Positions 54,711-62,799 of a DNA stretch of 64,000 bases are shown in pieces (position 1 is the stretch's first letter; every line of letters starts with the position of its first letter). Below the pieces are notes generated by a model. The model ran no database searches. It was not told the origin of the DNA and saw only the letters and a list, made by a program, of their open reading frames with translations. The position numbers were made by a program, and so were the translations under genes. This DNA comes from Mangrovimonas sp. ST2L15 (GTDB lineage Bacteria > Bacteroidota > Bacteroidia > Flavobacteriales > Flavobacteriaceae), in the NCBI RefSeq assembly GCF_001280515.1, contig NZ_LBIQ01000030.1, positions 744,001 to 808,000 on the forward strand, written 5' to 3'.

Positions 54711-55670
54711 ATGCACAGAATTTTATTTTTTATTTTGGCTTTAACTGTTTGTCAGATTCAGGCTCAGAGAAAGTACTATAATCAAAATGAAAATGCCAAT
54801 TTAAATCAACTTCAAGTAGAAAAGGAGGCATTTCATTTTTATGTTATTGGTGATTGGGGTAGAAATGGTCATTTTAAACAAGTAGAAGTGGCTGATATAA
54901 TGCAACAAGCTGGATTTATATTGGAACCTGAATTCATCATTTCTGTGGGGGATAATTTTTACCCCGATGGAATCGCTTCTGTAAACGACCCTTTTATTAA
55001 GAGTAGTTTTGAAGACATTTATTACGGGTCTAATTTATTTTGTCCGTGGTATGTTATTTTGGGAAATCATGGTTACAGAGGAAATTACCAAGCTCAGTTA
55101 GATTATTCTCAGGTAAGTCAAAGATGGAATATGCCCGATCATTATTATGAATTTGAGAAGACTTTAGAGGATGATAAAACCCGAGCAAAATTTTTATTTT
55201 TAGATACCAACCCTTTTGAAGACGATTATTATCACGAGGAAAAATATCAACAAGTAAAAACTCAAGATTCCTTAAAACAAAAGAAATGGTTAGAAGAAAC
55301 ATTGAAAAATTCTACCGCCGACTGGAATATAGTTATTGGACATCATCCATTATACACTTCCGGTAAACGAGTAGATGACAAACCTTATGTAAGATATCAT
55401 TTGGAGGATCTTTTCGAAACTTATAAAGTGCCTGTTTATTTTGCAGGTCACGAGCATGATATACAGCATTTAAAACCCAAGGGTGTGTACACCCATCATT
55501 TTGTTTCGGGTGCAGGTTCTGATGTTCGACCTACGGGAGAGTCAAATTTCACGAAGTTTTCTAAATCTGAACAAGGATTTTTAATAGTTAGTTTATTGCC
55601 TTCAAAAATGTTGGTTCAAGCTGTTAATTGGAAAGGAGAGATTATGTATAAAACAGAAATTGAACTATAA
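54711..55670 (+). CDS. Secreted purple-acid-phosphatase-like metallophosphoesterase
   Basis: A 319-residue exported phosphatase (signal peptide ending QIQAQ) similar to tartrate-resistant acid phosphatases. Metal-binding motifs in order are VIGDWG (about 45-50), SVGDNFYPDG (about 81-90), GNHGY (about 118-122), VIGHHPLYTSG and AGHEHDIQH. The third motif is normally GNHD or GNHE; here the fourth position is glycine. Together with the phytase it may release phosphate from phytate breakdown products. It lies 66 nt after the phytase gene and ends about 100 nt before a terminator. Confidence 0.9.
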   Translation: MHRILFFILALTVCQIQAQRKYYNQNENANLNQLQVEKEAFHFYVIGDWGRNGHFKQVEVADIMQQAGFILEPEFIISVGDNFYPDGIASVNDPFIKSSFEDIYYGSNLFCPWYVILGNHGYRGNYQAQLDYSQVSQRWNMPDHYYEFEKTLEDDKTRAKFLFLDTNPFEDDYYHEEKYQQVKTQDSLKQKKWLEETLKNSTADWNIVIGHHPLYTSGKRVDDKPYVRYHLEDLFETYKVPVYFAGHEHDIQHLKPKGVYTHHFVSGAGSDVRPTGESNFTKFSKSEQGFLIVSLLPSKMLVQAVNWKGEIMYKTEIEL

Positions 55671-55770
55671 TTTCTGTAATATTATAATTAAAAACTCATA
55701 ATCTAGGAGCCAAAGAGACAGATGGTTTTGATATGGCAACAATATAATTGGCAATAGTTTCCATTTGCAC

Positions 55771-55802
55771 TCCCCTTCATAAATTGAAGGGGATTTTTTT
55801 TA
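55771..55802 (+). terminator. Terminator of the phytase/phosphatase operon
   Basis: A 9-bp stem tccccttca/tgaagggga (55771-55779 and 55785-55793) and a long T run that runs into the stop codon of the convergent Vsr-like gene. Confidence 0.88.
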
Positions 55803-56267
55803 CCAGATTCGGCCGGTTTCAATGTAAATCAAAACATCATTGAGGCATGTTTTCAATTCATGTTTGATCTCGTGGCTCCAAAACCGGAAAACGGTAAACC
55901 CTTTTTCAGCAAGCGCCCGATTCACTTCACGGTCCCGTTGCATGTTTCGCTCTATTTTTGGAATCCAAAACTCCCTATTGGTCTTGATAGTTTGTTTTCT
56001 TTCGTCCCAATCATACCCATGCCAAAATTCGCCATCAATGAAAATGGCAAGTTTGTATTTTTTAATGGAGATGTCTGGATTGCCAGGGAGCTTGTTGTTT
56101 AAGCGAAATCGAATGCCTTTTTTCCATAGCGCTTTTCGAAATAGCATTTCTGGTTTGGTGTTCTTGCCACGAATTTTGCTCATCATCTTGGAGCGTTTTG
56201 TAGTGGTATAGAACCCAGATTCTTCATTAAATCGAGGAACTTTTATTTTGACTTCTTGATATGCCAT
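55800..56267 (-). CDS. Vsr-like very-short-patch-repair endonuclease (variant without zinc ligands)
   Basis: A 155-residue PD-(D/E)XK-type endonuclease of the Vsr family: TKRSKMMSKIRGKNTKPEM, LPGNPDISIKKYKLAIFIDG, EFWHGYDW, EFWIPKIERNMQRDREVNRAL. Catalytic D65 (PGNPD) and H83 (FWH) correspond to E. coli D51 and H69. The zinc ligands that E. coli Vsr carries around the active site (C66, H71, C73) are here E80, Y85 and W87. No cytosine methyltransferase gene is in the window. It might repair T:G mismatches or act as a different nicking or defence nuclease. Confidence 0.85.
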   Translation of the reverse strand: MAYQEVKIKVPRFNEESGFYTTTKRSKMMSKIRGKNTKPEMLFRKALWKKGIRFRLNNKLPGNPDISIKKYKLAIFIDGEFWHGYDWDERKQTIKTNREFWIPKIERNMQRDREVNRALAEKGFTVFRFWSHEIKHELKTCLNDVLIYIETGRIW

Positions 56268-56296
56268 GTGTTGGTAATTTAAGCATTTTTTGAGCT

Positions 56297-56327
56297 AAAA
56301 GAAAACCCTTACATCACTGCAAGGGTT
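56297..56327 (-). terminator. Probable terminator of ahcY
   Basis: On the minus strand a 7-bp stem aaccctt/aagggtt (56304-56310 and 56321-56327) with a 10-nt loop is followed by a T-rich run, 58 nt after the ahcY stop codon. Confidence 0.6.
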
Positions 56328-56384
56328 CATCTTAATATCTAAAAGCGAAGCGATCTATATGTTCTAGAAGCGCTAGCAGTCTTA

Positions 56385-57701
56385 TTAATATCTGTAGTAT
56401 TCTGGCTTGTATGGACCTTCAACTTTAACACCAATATATTTGGCTTGGTCTGCTTTCAATTCAGTCAACTCAACGCCAATTTTTTCCAAGTGCAGTTTGG
56501 CTACTTTTTCATCCAAATGCTTAGGAAGCATATAAACTTCATTAGCATATTTGTCACTGTAGTTCCAAAGTTCTATCTGTGCTAAGGTTTGGTTAGTGAA
56601 TGAGTTACTCATTACAAAACTTGGGTGACCTGTAGCACAACCAAGGTTTACCAAACGACCTTCTGCCAATAGGATAATATCGTTTCCATTAACCGTGTAT
56701 TTATCTACTTGAGGTTTGATCTCAACTTTAGTGCTACCATGATTGGTTTTTAACCAAGCTACATCAATTTCATTATCAAAATGCCCAATATTACAAACGA
56801 TGGTTTTGTCTTTCATGGCTTCAAAATGCTCACCACGAACAATGTCTTTGTTTCCTGTGGTCGTGATTACAACATCCGCTTTCCCAACTACAGACTCCAA
56901 ACGTTTTACTTCATAACCATCCATAGCTGCTTGTAAGGCGCAAATTGGATCGATTTCAGTCACGGTAACAATACTTCCAGCTCCTCTAAAAGAAGCTGCA
57001 GTTCCTTTACCTACATCACCATATCCACAAACCACAACACGTTTTCCGGCTAACATGACATCAGTAGCACGACGAATAGCATCCACAGCACTTTCTCTAC
57101 ATCCATATTTGTTATCAAACTTCGATTTGGTTACAGAGTCGTTTACGTTAATGGCTGGCATAGGTAATGTGCCATTTTCCATACGCTCATACAAACGGTG
57201 AACTCCAGTAGTAGTTTCTTCTGAAAGTCCCTTGATTCCAGCTGCCAATTCAGGATATTGGTCTAAAACCATATTGGTTAAATCTCCACCGTCATCCAAA
57301 ATCATATTTAGAGGTTGTCTGTCTTCTCCAAAGAATAAAGTTTGTTCAATACACCAGTCAAATTCTTCTTCGTTCATACCTTTCCAGGCGTAAACAGGAA
57401 TTCCAGCAGCAGCAATGGCAGCAGCGGCATGATCTTGTGTAGAGAATATGTTACAAGAGCTCCAAGTTACTTCAGCACCAAGGGCTACCAATGTTTCAAT
57501 AAGTACAGCTGTTTGAATGGTCATATGCAAACATCCAGCAATTCTAGCGCCTTTTAAAGGTTGTTGTGCACCATACTCTTCTCTCAAACTCATTAATCCA
57601 GGCATTTCAGCCTCAGCCAATTCTATTTCTTTTCTTCCCCAATCTGCCAATGAAATATCTTTCACTTTATATGGTACGTAAGGAATTGTTTTTGTGCTCA
57701 T
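56385..57701 (-). CDS. ahcY: Adenosylhomocysteinase
   Basis: A 438-residue enzyme that reversibly splits S-adenosylhomocysteine into adenosine and homocysteine, removing the product inhibitor of methyltransferases. The NAD-binding motif [11 protein letters not shown], the substrate-site segments [14 protein letters not shown] and [21 protein letters not shown], and the C-terminal KPEYYRY that reaches the partner subunit's NAD site are all intact. A TATCTTTG element on the minus strand (57734-57741) is a candidate -7 box, with no clear -33. It is divergent from the seven-gene operon. Confidence 0.97.
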   Translation of the reverse strand: MSTKTIPYVPYKVKDISLADWGRKEIELAEAEMPGLMSLREEYGAQQPLKGARIAGCLHMTIQTAVLIETLVALGAEVTWSSCNIFSTQDHAAAAIAAAGIPVYAWKGMNEEEFDWCIEQTLFFGEDRQPLNMILDDGGDLTNMVLDQYPELAAGIKGLSEETTTGVHRLYERMENGTLPMPAINVNDSVTKSKFDNKYGCRESAVDAIRRATDVMLAGKRVVVCGYGDVGKGTAASFRGAGSIVTVTEIDPICALQAAMDGYEVKRLESVVGKADVVITTTGNKDIVRGEHFEAMKDKTIVCNIGHFDNEIDVAWLKTNHGSTKVEIKPQVDKYTVNGNDIILLAEGRLVNLGCATGHPSFVMSNSFTNQTLAQIELWNYSDKYANEVYMLPKHLDEKVAKLHLEKIGVELTELKADQAKYIGVKVEGPYKPEYYRY

Positions 57702-57764
57702 AGTTGTATATTTACATTCAAAATTTTAGACCGCAAAGATAAATAATAAGTTTTAGAATTTTAA

Positions 57765-58391
57765 ATGCCACTGTATAAAACACTTAATCCCAACCCCAAT
57801 ACCACCATTAAAATTTGGAAAATCACTGAGTCATACGACTATTTGAAGCAGGATGTGATTTTGAGACCAGTTTGTGAAACACGGGTTTTGGGAATGAAAA
57901 GTGAACTGCATCAACGTGGTTTTTTAAGCGTAAGACACTTGCTGGCGGAATTTGGCTATACTGATGAAGACTTGTATTATGATGATAATGGCAAGCCTCA
58001 TTTAACGGATGGGAAGCATATTTCTATTACCCATTCTTTTACCTTCTCAGCTGTTGCAGTAAGTGATGATGTGATTGGAATCGATATTGAAAAGCAACGA
58101 GAAAAAATAGGAGTGATTGCCCAAAAGTTTTTGGACTATGAATTTCTATATTTAAAAGAAGAAGACCCAGAATACATCAATAAGCTTACGGTTATTTGGT
58201 GCATCAAGGAATCGCTTTATAAATTATTCGCAACCCCGGGTCTGAGCTTTTTGCAGCATACTCTGGTGATTCCATTTACAATGGAAGAAGCGGGTACTAA
58301 AGCTTGGATAGATTATCAAGGTTCAAAATCATCATATCAGTCAGGATTTTTAGAATTTGAGGGATTTACCTTTGCTTATGCCATTCCATAA
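57765..58391 (+). CDS. 4'-phosphopantetheinyl transferase superfamily protein
   Basis: A 208-residue Sfp-type enzyme that transfers phosphopantetheine from CoA to carrier proteins. Signature elements are NGKPHL (75-80), ISITHSFTFSAVAVS (86-100), the Mg-binding GIDIEKQREK (105-114, D107 and E109) and WCIKESLYKLF (145-155; K148, E149, K153). It could activate the fatty-acid carrier protein or a polyene/aryl-polyene-type carrier; nothing nearby decides. The stop codon overlaps the next gene by one base (TAATG), and it opens a run of seven overlapping genes. Confidence 0.9.
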   Translation: MPLYKTLNPNPNTTIKIWKITESYDYLKQDVILRPVCETRVLGMKSELHQRGFLSVRHLLAEFGYTDEDLYYDDNGKPHLTDGKHISITHSFTFSAVAVSDDVIGIDIEKQREKIGVIAQKFLDYEFLYLKEEDPEYINKLTVIWCIKESLYKLFATPGLSFLQHTLVIPFTMEEAGTKAWIDYQGSKSSYQSGFLEFEGFTFAYAIP

Positions 58392-59140
58392 TGAAATCGG
58401 TCTATTCTCACATAAAGCAATCCATTGATAAGGGAGAAAAACTACTTGCAGTTTTAATGGATCCTGATAAGGTAAAGTTGGAAACCGTTCCTGAGTTTCT
58501 GAAAAAGGTGAATGCTTCCATAATTCAGTATGTTTTTGTAGGTGGAAGTACCGTAGAAGCAGACCAAACTGAAAAGTTGGTAGTCCAAATAAAAAAGCAT
58601 ACCAATTTACCCATAGTGATTTTTCCAGGGGATGTGAACCAAATTACTTCTGAAGCAGATGCTTTATTATTCTTGAGTTTAATCTCGGGAAGAAACCCAG
58701 ATTATTTGATAGAAAAACATGTGCAAGCTATTCCCATTTTGAAAGAGACCCAATTGGAAGTTATACCTACCGGCTATATTTTAATTGAAAATGGGAAAGA
58801 AACGGCTGTAGAAAGAGTCACAGGCACCAAACCAATCAGTAAGACTGAAGTGGAGTTGATTGCAAATACAGCCAAAGCGGGAGAGTTGATGGGCAAGCAA
58901 TTGATTTATTTGGAAGCCGGAAGTGGTGCACAACAACCTGTAGCCAATGATGTGATTGAAGCAGTACGAATGGAACTTAAAATTCCATTAATTGTTGGTG
59001 GCGGAATAAGAAACATGCAACAAATGGAACTTGCCTATGGTGCTGGAGCCGATATGATTGTTATCGGTACCGCGTTTGAGGAAGATGAATCCTTTTTTGA
59101 AGAACTAAAATTAGAATCCAAATTAAAACATATATCATGA
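58391..59140 (+). CDS. Geranylgeranylglyceryl phosphate synthase family protein (PcrB/GGGPS)
   Basis: A 249-residue TIM-barrel prenyltransferase that joins a polyprenyl diphosphate to glycerol 1-phosphate, the first committed step of archaeal ether lipids. Motifs: VLMDPDKV, YVFVGGSTVE, VIFPGDVNQI, PTGYILIENG, YLEAGSGAQQP, IVGGGIRN, MIVIGTAFEED. Bacteroidetes enzymes of this group are known to make geranylgeranylglyceryl phosphate in vitro (F. johnsoniae enzyme), but their cellular role is unclear. It overlaps the following gene by 4 nt (ATGA). Confidence 0.92.
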   Translation: MKSVYSHIKQSIDKGEKLLAVLMDPDKVKLETVPEFLKKVNASIIQYVFVGGSTVEADQTEKLVVQIKKHTNLPIVIFPGDVNQITSEADALLFLSLISGRNPDYLIEKHVQAIPILKETQLEVIPTGYILIENGKETAVERVTGTKPISKTEVELIANTAKAGELMGKQLIYLEAGSGAQQPVANDVIEAVRMELKIPLIVGGGIRNMQQMELAYGAGADMIVIGTAFEEDESFFEELKLESKLKHIS

Positions 59141-59397
59141 AAATATCAGTAGAATTAACCTTGACGCCTATTCAGGATAATTATGAGCCATCTATCATTC
59201 ATTTTATTAAGAAATTAAGGGAATCAGAGTTTAAGGTTTTGGAAAATCCTTTGAGCACACAAGTTTACGGCGATTATGATACAGTAATGCGAGTTTTGAC
59301 TGTTGAAATCAAAGAAGCTTTTGAACTTATAGAACGTGGCTTGTTATATATGAAAATTGTTAAGTCAGACCGCTACGACTATGAACCACATTTTTGA
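59137..59397 (+). CDS. Thiamine-binding protein (DUF77/MTH1187 family)
   Basis: An 86-residue cytoplasmic protein with a ferredoxin-like fold: ISVELTLTPIQDNYEPSII, then FKVLENPLSTQVYGDYDTVM and a C-terminal VKSDRYDYEPHF. This pattern is that of the DUF77 family, members of which bind thiamine and travel with thiamine transporter genes. It is followed with a 17-nt overlap by a PnuC-family transporter, which favours a thiamine role for both. Confidence 0.85.
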   Translation: MKISVELTLTPIQDNYEPSIIHFIKKLRESEFKVLENPLSTQVYGDYDTVMRVLTVEIKEAFELIERGLLYMKIVKSDRYDYEPHF

Positions 59398-60013
59398 TTG
59401 GTTTTTTGCGCAATATGAAGGCGTAGATACTCATTTAGTTGTTTTAGAACTTATTGGGGTTGTCTTTGGTTTTTTAAGTGTGTGGTATTCCAAAAAGGAG
59501 AATATTTTGGTTTATCCTACCGGGATCATAAGTACAGCGCTCTTTGTTTACATCTTATGGGTTTTTGGATTACTGGGAGATATGCTTATCAATGCCTATT
59601 ACTTTTCCATTAGTATTTATGGATGGTATTACTGGACTCGAAAGGATGGGAACAATCAAGAAGTGCCTGTCACCAAAACCACCAAAAAGGAGCAGCTCTG
59701 GAGTGTCATTATATTTATTCTTACCATCATTTTTATAATTGTGGTTTACGCCGTCAATGATAAATTTAACCACTGGACGGCCTATGTGGATACACTCACA
59801 ACTGCAATATTCTTTGTGGGCATGTGGCTTATGGCTAAGAAGAAGCTAGAAAACTGGACCTATTGGATTATAGGTGATGTGATATCGGTGCCCTTATATT
59901 TTTATAAAGGCCTTATCTTTACATCATTTCAGTATCTATTGTTTACCATCATCGCCATTTACGGTTATAAGGCATGGAAGAAAAGCTTAAACAGCAATCC
60001 CGAAATATCATAA
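59381..60013 (+). CDS. PnuC-family vitamin transporter (thiamine or nicotinamide riboside)
   Basis: A 210-residue inner-membrane protein with about seven helices (LIGVVFGFLSVWYSKKENILVYPTG, SISIYGWYYWTR and GDVISVPLYFYKGL are family-typical). PnuC proteins are facilitators for nicotinamide riboside; the PnuT branch carries thiamine. The upstream DUF77 gene and the TPP-riboswitch receptor downstream argue for thiamine, whereas the NadR-like kinase next to it argues for nicotinamide riboside. ATG 59381 is used; it overlaps the preceding gene by 17 nt, and the next gene starts 40 nt before its end. Confidence 0.9.
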   Translation: MNHIFDWFFAQYEGVDTHLVVLELIGVVFGFLSVWYSKKENILVYPTGIISTALFVYILWVFGLLGDMLINAYYFSISIYGWYYWTRKDGNNQEVPVTKTTKKEQLWSVIIFILTIIFIIVVYAVNDKFNHWTAYVDTLTTAIFFVGMWLMAKKKLENWTYWIIGDVISVPLYFYKGLIFTSFQYLLFTIIAIYGYKAWKKSLNSNPEIS

Positions 60014-60546
60014 AAGTAGTCCTGTTTGGTCCCGAATCAACAGGTAAAAGTACGTTGGCTGAAGGATTGGCAAGCCATTATCAAACTAAATGGGTTCAAG
60101 AATATTCGCGTATTTATGCTGAGGAAAAGTGGCAATTGGGAGAAACACTATCTGAAAAAGATGTCCTTCCTATAGCATTTGGGCAAATGAAGGAGGAAAA
60201 TAAATTATCTAAACAAGTAGAAAGACTCCTTATTTGTGATACCGATTTGTTAGAGACGAAGGTGTATAGCGAGTGGTATTATTCTGGGTTTTGTCCAGAC
60301 CCCGTGCAGAAATTCGCTCTAGAAAACACCTATGATTTGTATTTTTTAACCTATATTGACCTTCCTTGGGTTGCTGATAATATTAGAGATAAACCCAATG
60401 AAAGAGAAGAAATGTTTCAAACATTTCAACAAGCATTAATCAATCACAAAAGACCTTTTGTTTTACTCAAAGGGGATCAAGCTACCCGATTTAATGAAGC
60501 AGTAAAACAAATCGATAAACTTTTATCAAAAACGTATGGCATTTAA
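59974..60546 (+). CDS. NadR-like nucleoside kinase/AAA ATPase
   Basis: A 190-residue P-loop protein resembling the ribosylnicotinamide kinase domain of NadR (AAA_28): Walker A GPESTGKST (19-27), WVQEYSRIYAEEKW, LLICDTDLLETKVYSEWYY, and LPWVADNIRDKPNERE near the lid. The NMN adenylyltransferase and HTH domains of full NadR are missing. It probably phosphorylates the vitamin brought in by the overlapping PnuC gene product, trapping it in the cell. Whether that vitamin is nicotinamide riboside or thiamine is unresolved. Confidence 0.85.
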   Translation: MEEKLKQQSRNIIKVVLFGPESTGKSTLAEGLASHYQTKWVQEYSRIYAEEKWQLGETLSEKDVLPIAFGQMKEENKLSKQVERLLICDTDLLETKVYSEWYYSGFCPDPVQKFALENTYDLYFLTYIDLPWVADNIRDKPNEREEMFQTFQQALINHKRPFVLLKGDQATRFNEAVKQIDKLLSKTYGI

Positions 60547-62095
60547 AAATAAAGACCTTAAACAAATTAAAAGTAAAGGCTTAACCGAAGAAAAAATCAA
60601 TGAACAAATTGAGCTATTTAAAAGCGGACTTCCGTTTTCAAACTTGGTAGAAGCGGCTACTATAGATAACGGTATTTTGCGACTTTCAGAAGTAGAAGAG
60701 GCTAAAGCCATTGAAAAATTTGAGGCGGATAAAAATAGTTTGGACATCGTAAAGTTTGTTCCGGCATCTGGAGCCGCGACCAGAATGTTTAAATTCCTTT
60801 TCCAGTTCTTGGATGAATACAATCCCGAGAAAGAAAGTCTTAATTCTTATGTCAACAATCATGACACTAAGGACTTGAATTTATTCTTTATCGGTTTAGA
60901 AAAGTTTCCATTCTATTATGAAGTTATGGAGGAACTCAAAAAGGCATATCCAGACTTGGAAAGCAAAAACATCAATGAGCGATCCTATCTGTTTGTCAAG
61001 GCTATGTTGGATCCCAAGATGTTAAATTATGGTGATTGTCCAAAAGGGTTGTTACCATTTCATGAATATAAAAATCAGGTAATTTCAACGGCCTTTGAAG
61101 AGCATTTATTTGAAACGGCACTTTATGCTCCTTCCAATAGTGCCACTCAAATCCATTTTACGATATCTGAAAACCATCAGGATAAGTTTAAAAAGGAATT
61201 TGACCGTATTGAAGAAAAAGTTGAAGGAAAGACAGGATCTAAATTTGATATTTCCTTTTCCTATCAAAAGCAATCTACTGATACTATAGCCGTTACGCCA
61301 AAGGACAAACCGTTTAGAAATGAAGACGGTTCTTTGCTGTTCAGGCCATCAGGTCATGGCGCATTGATTGAGAACCTCAATGATTTGGAAGCTGATATTA
61401 TCTTTATGAAAAACATAGATAATGTGGTGGTTTATAAGTACAAGGAAGATGTAGCAAAATATAAAAAGATGTTGGCGGGGATTCTTATTGAGGTCCAGCA
61501 ACAAGCTTTTGAGTATTTAAAGCAAATGGATGACCATCAATTATCTGAATCAGAAATAGAAGAGGTGGCGGCTTTTCTTTCACAGCACTTAAATGTGAGA
61601 ATCTCTCCAGAATTTGAAAAATATAAAACCAAATATCAAATAGCCTATTTGAGAGACAAATTAAATAGACCTTTGAGAGTCTGTGGCATGGTCAAAAATG
61701 AAGGTGAACCGGGAGGTGGTCCATTTTGGGTGAAGGATGAATTTGCGAACGTTTCTCTTCAAATTGTGGAATCGGCACAAATCAACTTGAAAAATAAGAA
61801 GCAAAAAAGCATATTGAAAAATGCCACTCATTTTAACCCTGTAGATATCGTTTGTGCCGTTAAGGATTACCAGGGCAACAAATTTGATTTAACCCAATAT
61901 GTAGACCATCAAGCGGCTTTTATCACTAAAAAAACCAAACAAGGTAAAGATTTAAAAGCCTTAGAACTGCCCGGACTTTGGAACGGTAGTATGGCTTTTT
62001 GGAATACTATTTTTGTTGAAGTTCCTTTAATAACTTTTAATCCCGTGAAAACGGTCAATGATTTATTAAAAACCACCCATCAAATTAAGGGGTGA
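60536..62095 (+). CDS. DUF4301 family protein
   Basis: A 519-residue cytoplasmic protein of the Bacteroidetes DUF4301 family. Recognisable segments are FVPASGAATRMFKFLFQFL (about 76-94), FRPSGHGALIENLNDLEADIIF, DNVVVYKY, and GNKFDLTQYVDHQAAFI near the C terminus. The GAATRMFK and GHGALIENL stretches resemble nucleotide-sugar pyrophosphorylase-type loops, which hints at a nucleotidyltransferase fold, but no activity is known. It overlaps its neighbours on both sides. Confidence 0.82.
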   Translation: MAFKNKDLKQIKSKGLTEEKINEQIELFKSGLPFSNLVEAATIDNGILRLSEVEEAKAIEKFEADKNSLDIVKFVPASGAATRMFKFLFQFLDEYNPEKESLNSYVNNHDTKDLNLFFIGLEKFPFYYEVMEELKKAYPDLESKNINERSYLFVKAMLDPKMLNYGDCPKGLLPFHEYKNQVISTAFEEHLFETALYAPSNSATQIHFTISENHQDKFKKEFDRIEEKVEGKTGSKFDISFSYQKQSTDTIAVTPKDKPFRNEDGSLLFRPSGHGALIENLNDLEADIIFMKNIDNVVVYKYKEDVAKYKKMLAGILIEVQQQAFEYLKQMDDHQLSESEIEEVAAFLSQHLNVRISPEFEKYKTKYQIAYLRDKLNRPLRVCGMVKNEGEPGGGPFWVKDEFANVSLQIVESAQINLKNKKQKSILKNATHFNPVDIVCAVKDYQGNKFDLTQYVDHQAAFITKKTKQGKDLKALELPGLWNGSMAFWNTIFVEVPLITFNPVKTVNDLLKTTHQIKG

Positions 62096-62499
62096 TGGTA
62101 CAAGAGGAAGCTCTCATATCAGAATTGCAATTTTCAGCCATGAGGAGTTCGGGTGCTGGTGGACAGAATGTCAACAAGGTATCCAGTAAGGTAGAATTGC
62201 GTTTTGATGTGGAAGCTTCTTTGGCTTTGAATGAAGAGCAAAAACAAAGCTTGTTTGAAAAACTTCAGAATAAGATCAGTAATGAAGGGGTTTTGATTCT
62301 TCAATGTGATGAAAGTAGAAGCCAACATAAAAATAAACAGTTGGTGATTGAACGCTTTTTGGCAATGATTCAGCAGGCATTCAAGAAGCCTAAAAAAAGA
62401 AAACCTACTAAAATTCCAGCATCTGTTAAAAGAAAACGGCTAGATAATAAACGCAAACAATCTGATAAAAAGGCCAATAGAAAGCCACCTGAAATATAA
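62095..62499 (+). CDS. arfB: Alternative ribosome-rescue factor ArfB (peptidyl-tRNA hydrolase)
   Basis: A 134-residue release-factor-like protein with the GGQ catalytic motif in RSSGAGGQNVNKVSSKVELRF and a basic C-terminal tail (PKKRKPTKIPASVKRKRLDNKRK) that enters the empty mRNA channel of stalled ribosomes. It lacks codon-recognition domains. ATG 62095 overlaps the DUF4301 stop codon as TGATG; a GTG at 62092 is an alternative. A short ccacct/aggtgg hairpin spans its stop codon. It is the last of seven overlapping genes. Confidence 0.93.
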   Translation: MVQEEALISELQFSAMRSSGAGGQNVNKVSSKVELRFDVEASLALNEEQKQSLFEKLQNKISNEGVLILQCDESRSQHKNKQLVIERFLAMIQQAFKKPKKRKPTKIPASVKRKRLDNKRKQSDKKANRKPPEI

Positions 62500-62544
62500 A
62501 GGTGGTTCATATTTCAAATTTGGGGGATCTTTTCTGTTTTTTCC

Positions 62545-62574
62545 TTGTTAATTGTTAATTCTTCATTAATTTTG
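62545..62574 (+). promoter_or_regulatory. Promoter of the TPP-riboswitch transcript
   Basis: TTG (62545-62547), exactly 19 nt, then TAATTTTG (62567-62574), a full Bacteroidetes consensus match. Transcription would begin near 62580, just before the riboswitch. Confidence 0.8.
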
Positions 62575-62582
62575 CGCCGTTC

Positions 62583-62660
62583 TCATAAAGGGGTGCCTAA
62601 TATCGGCTGAGATCATACCCAATGAACCTAGAACAGGTAATGCTGTTTAGGGACTACGAA
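62583..62660 (+). ncRNA. TPP riboswitch (THI element)
   Basis: The conserved blocks are in order: ggggtgcc (62590-62597), ggctgaga (62605-62612), taccc, then aatgaacctagaacaggtaa (62621-62640) and a closing tgctgtttaggga. These are the signature of the thiamine pyrophosphate aptamer. It lies about 140 nt upstream of a TonB-dependent receptor gene, so that receptor is probably shut down when TPP is plentiful. Confidence 0.93.
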
Positions 62661-62667
62661 CGTTAAG

Positions 62668-62718
62668 AAAACATCTAGTAGATGTTTTTAGTGAGTATCA
62701 AAAAAGCTTTGCTTTTTT
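62668..62718 (+). promoter_or_regulatory. Probable expression platform of the TPP riboswitch
   Basis: Two AT-rich hairpins follow the aptamer: aaaacatc/gatgtttt (62668-62675 and 62681-62688) and aaaaaagc/gctttttt (62700-62707 and 62711-62718), each ending in T. Either could act as an intrinsic terminator, though both are weak in GC. They lie about 80 nt or more before the start codon, so transcription control is more likely than masking of the ribosome site. Confidence 0.45.
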
Positions 62719-62799
62719 ACTGCTTTTAACGCTCAAAATAAATCATTTAACAACAAAGAATAATTGCCTCTTTTTATTCGCTAAAATTTATTTTATCGA

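Noticed and set aside
55840-56211. A 123-residue plus-strand frame over the Vsr-like gene
   Set aside because: The minus-strand frame shows clear Vsr motifs; the plus-strand frame has none.
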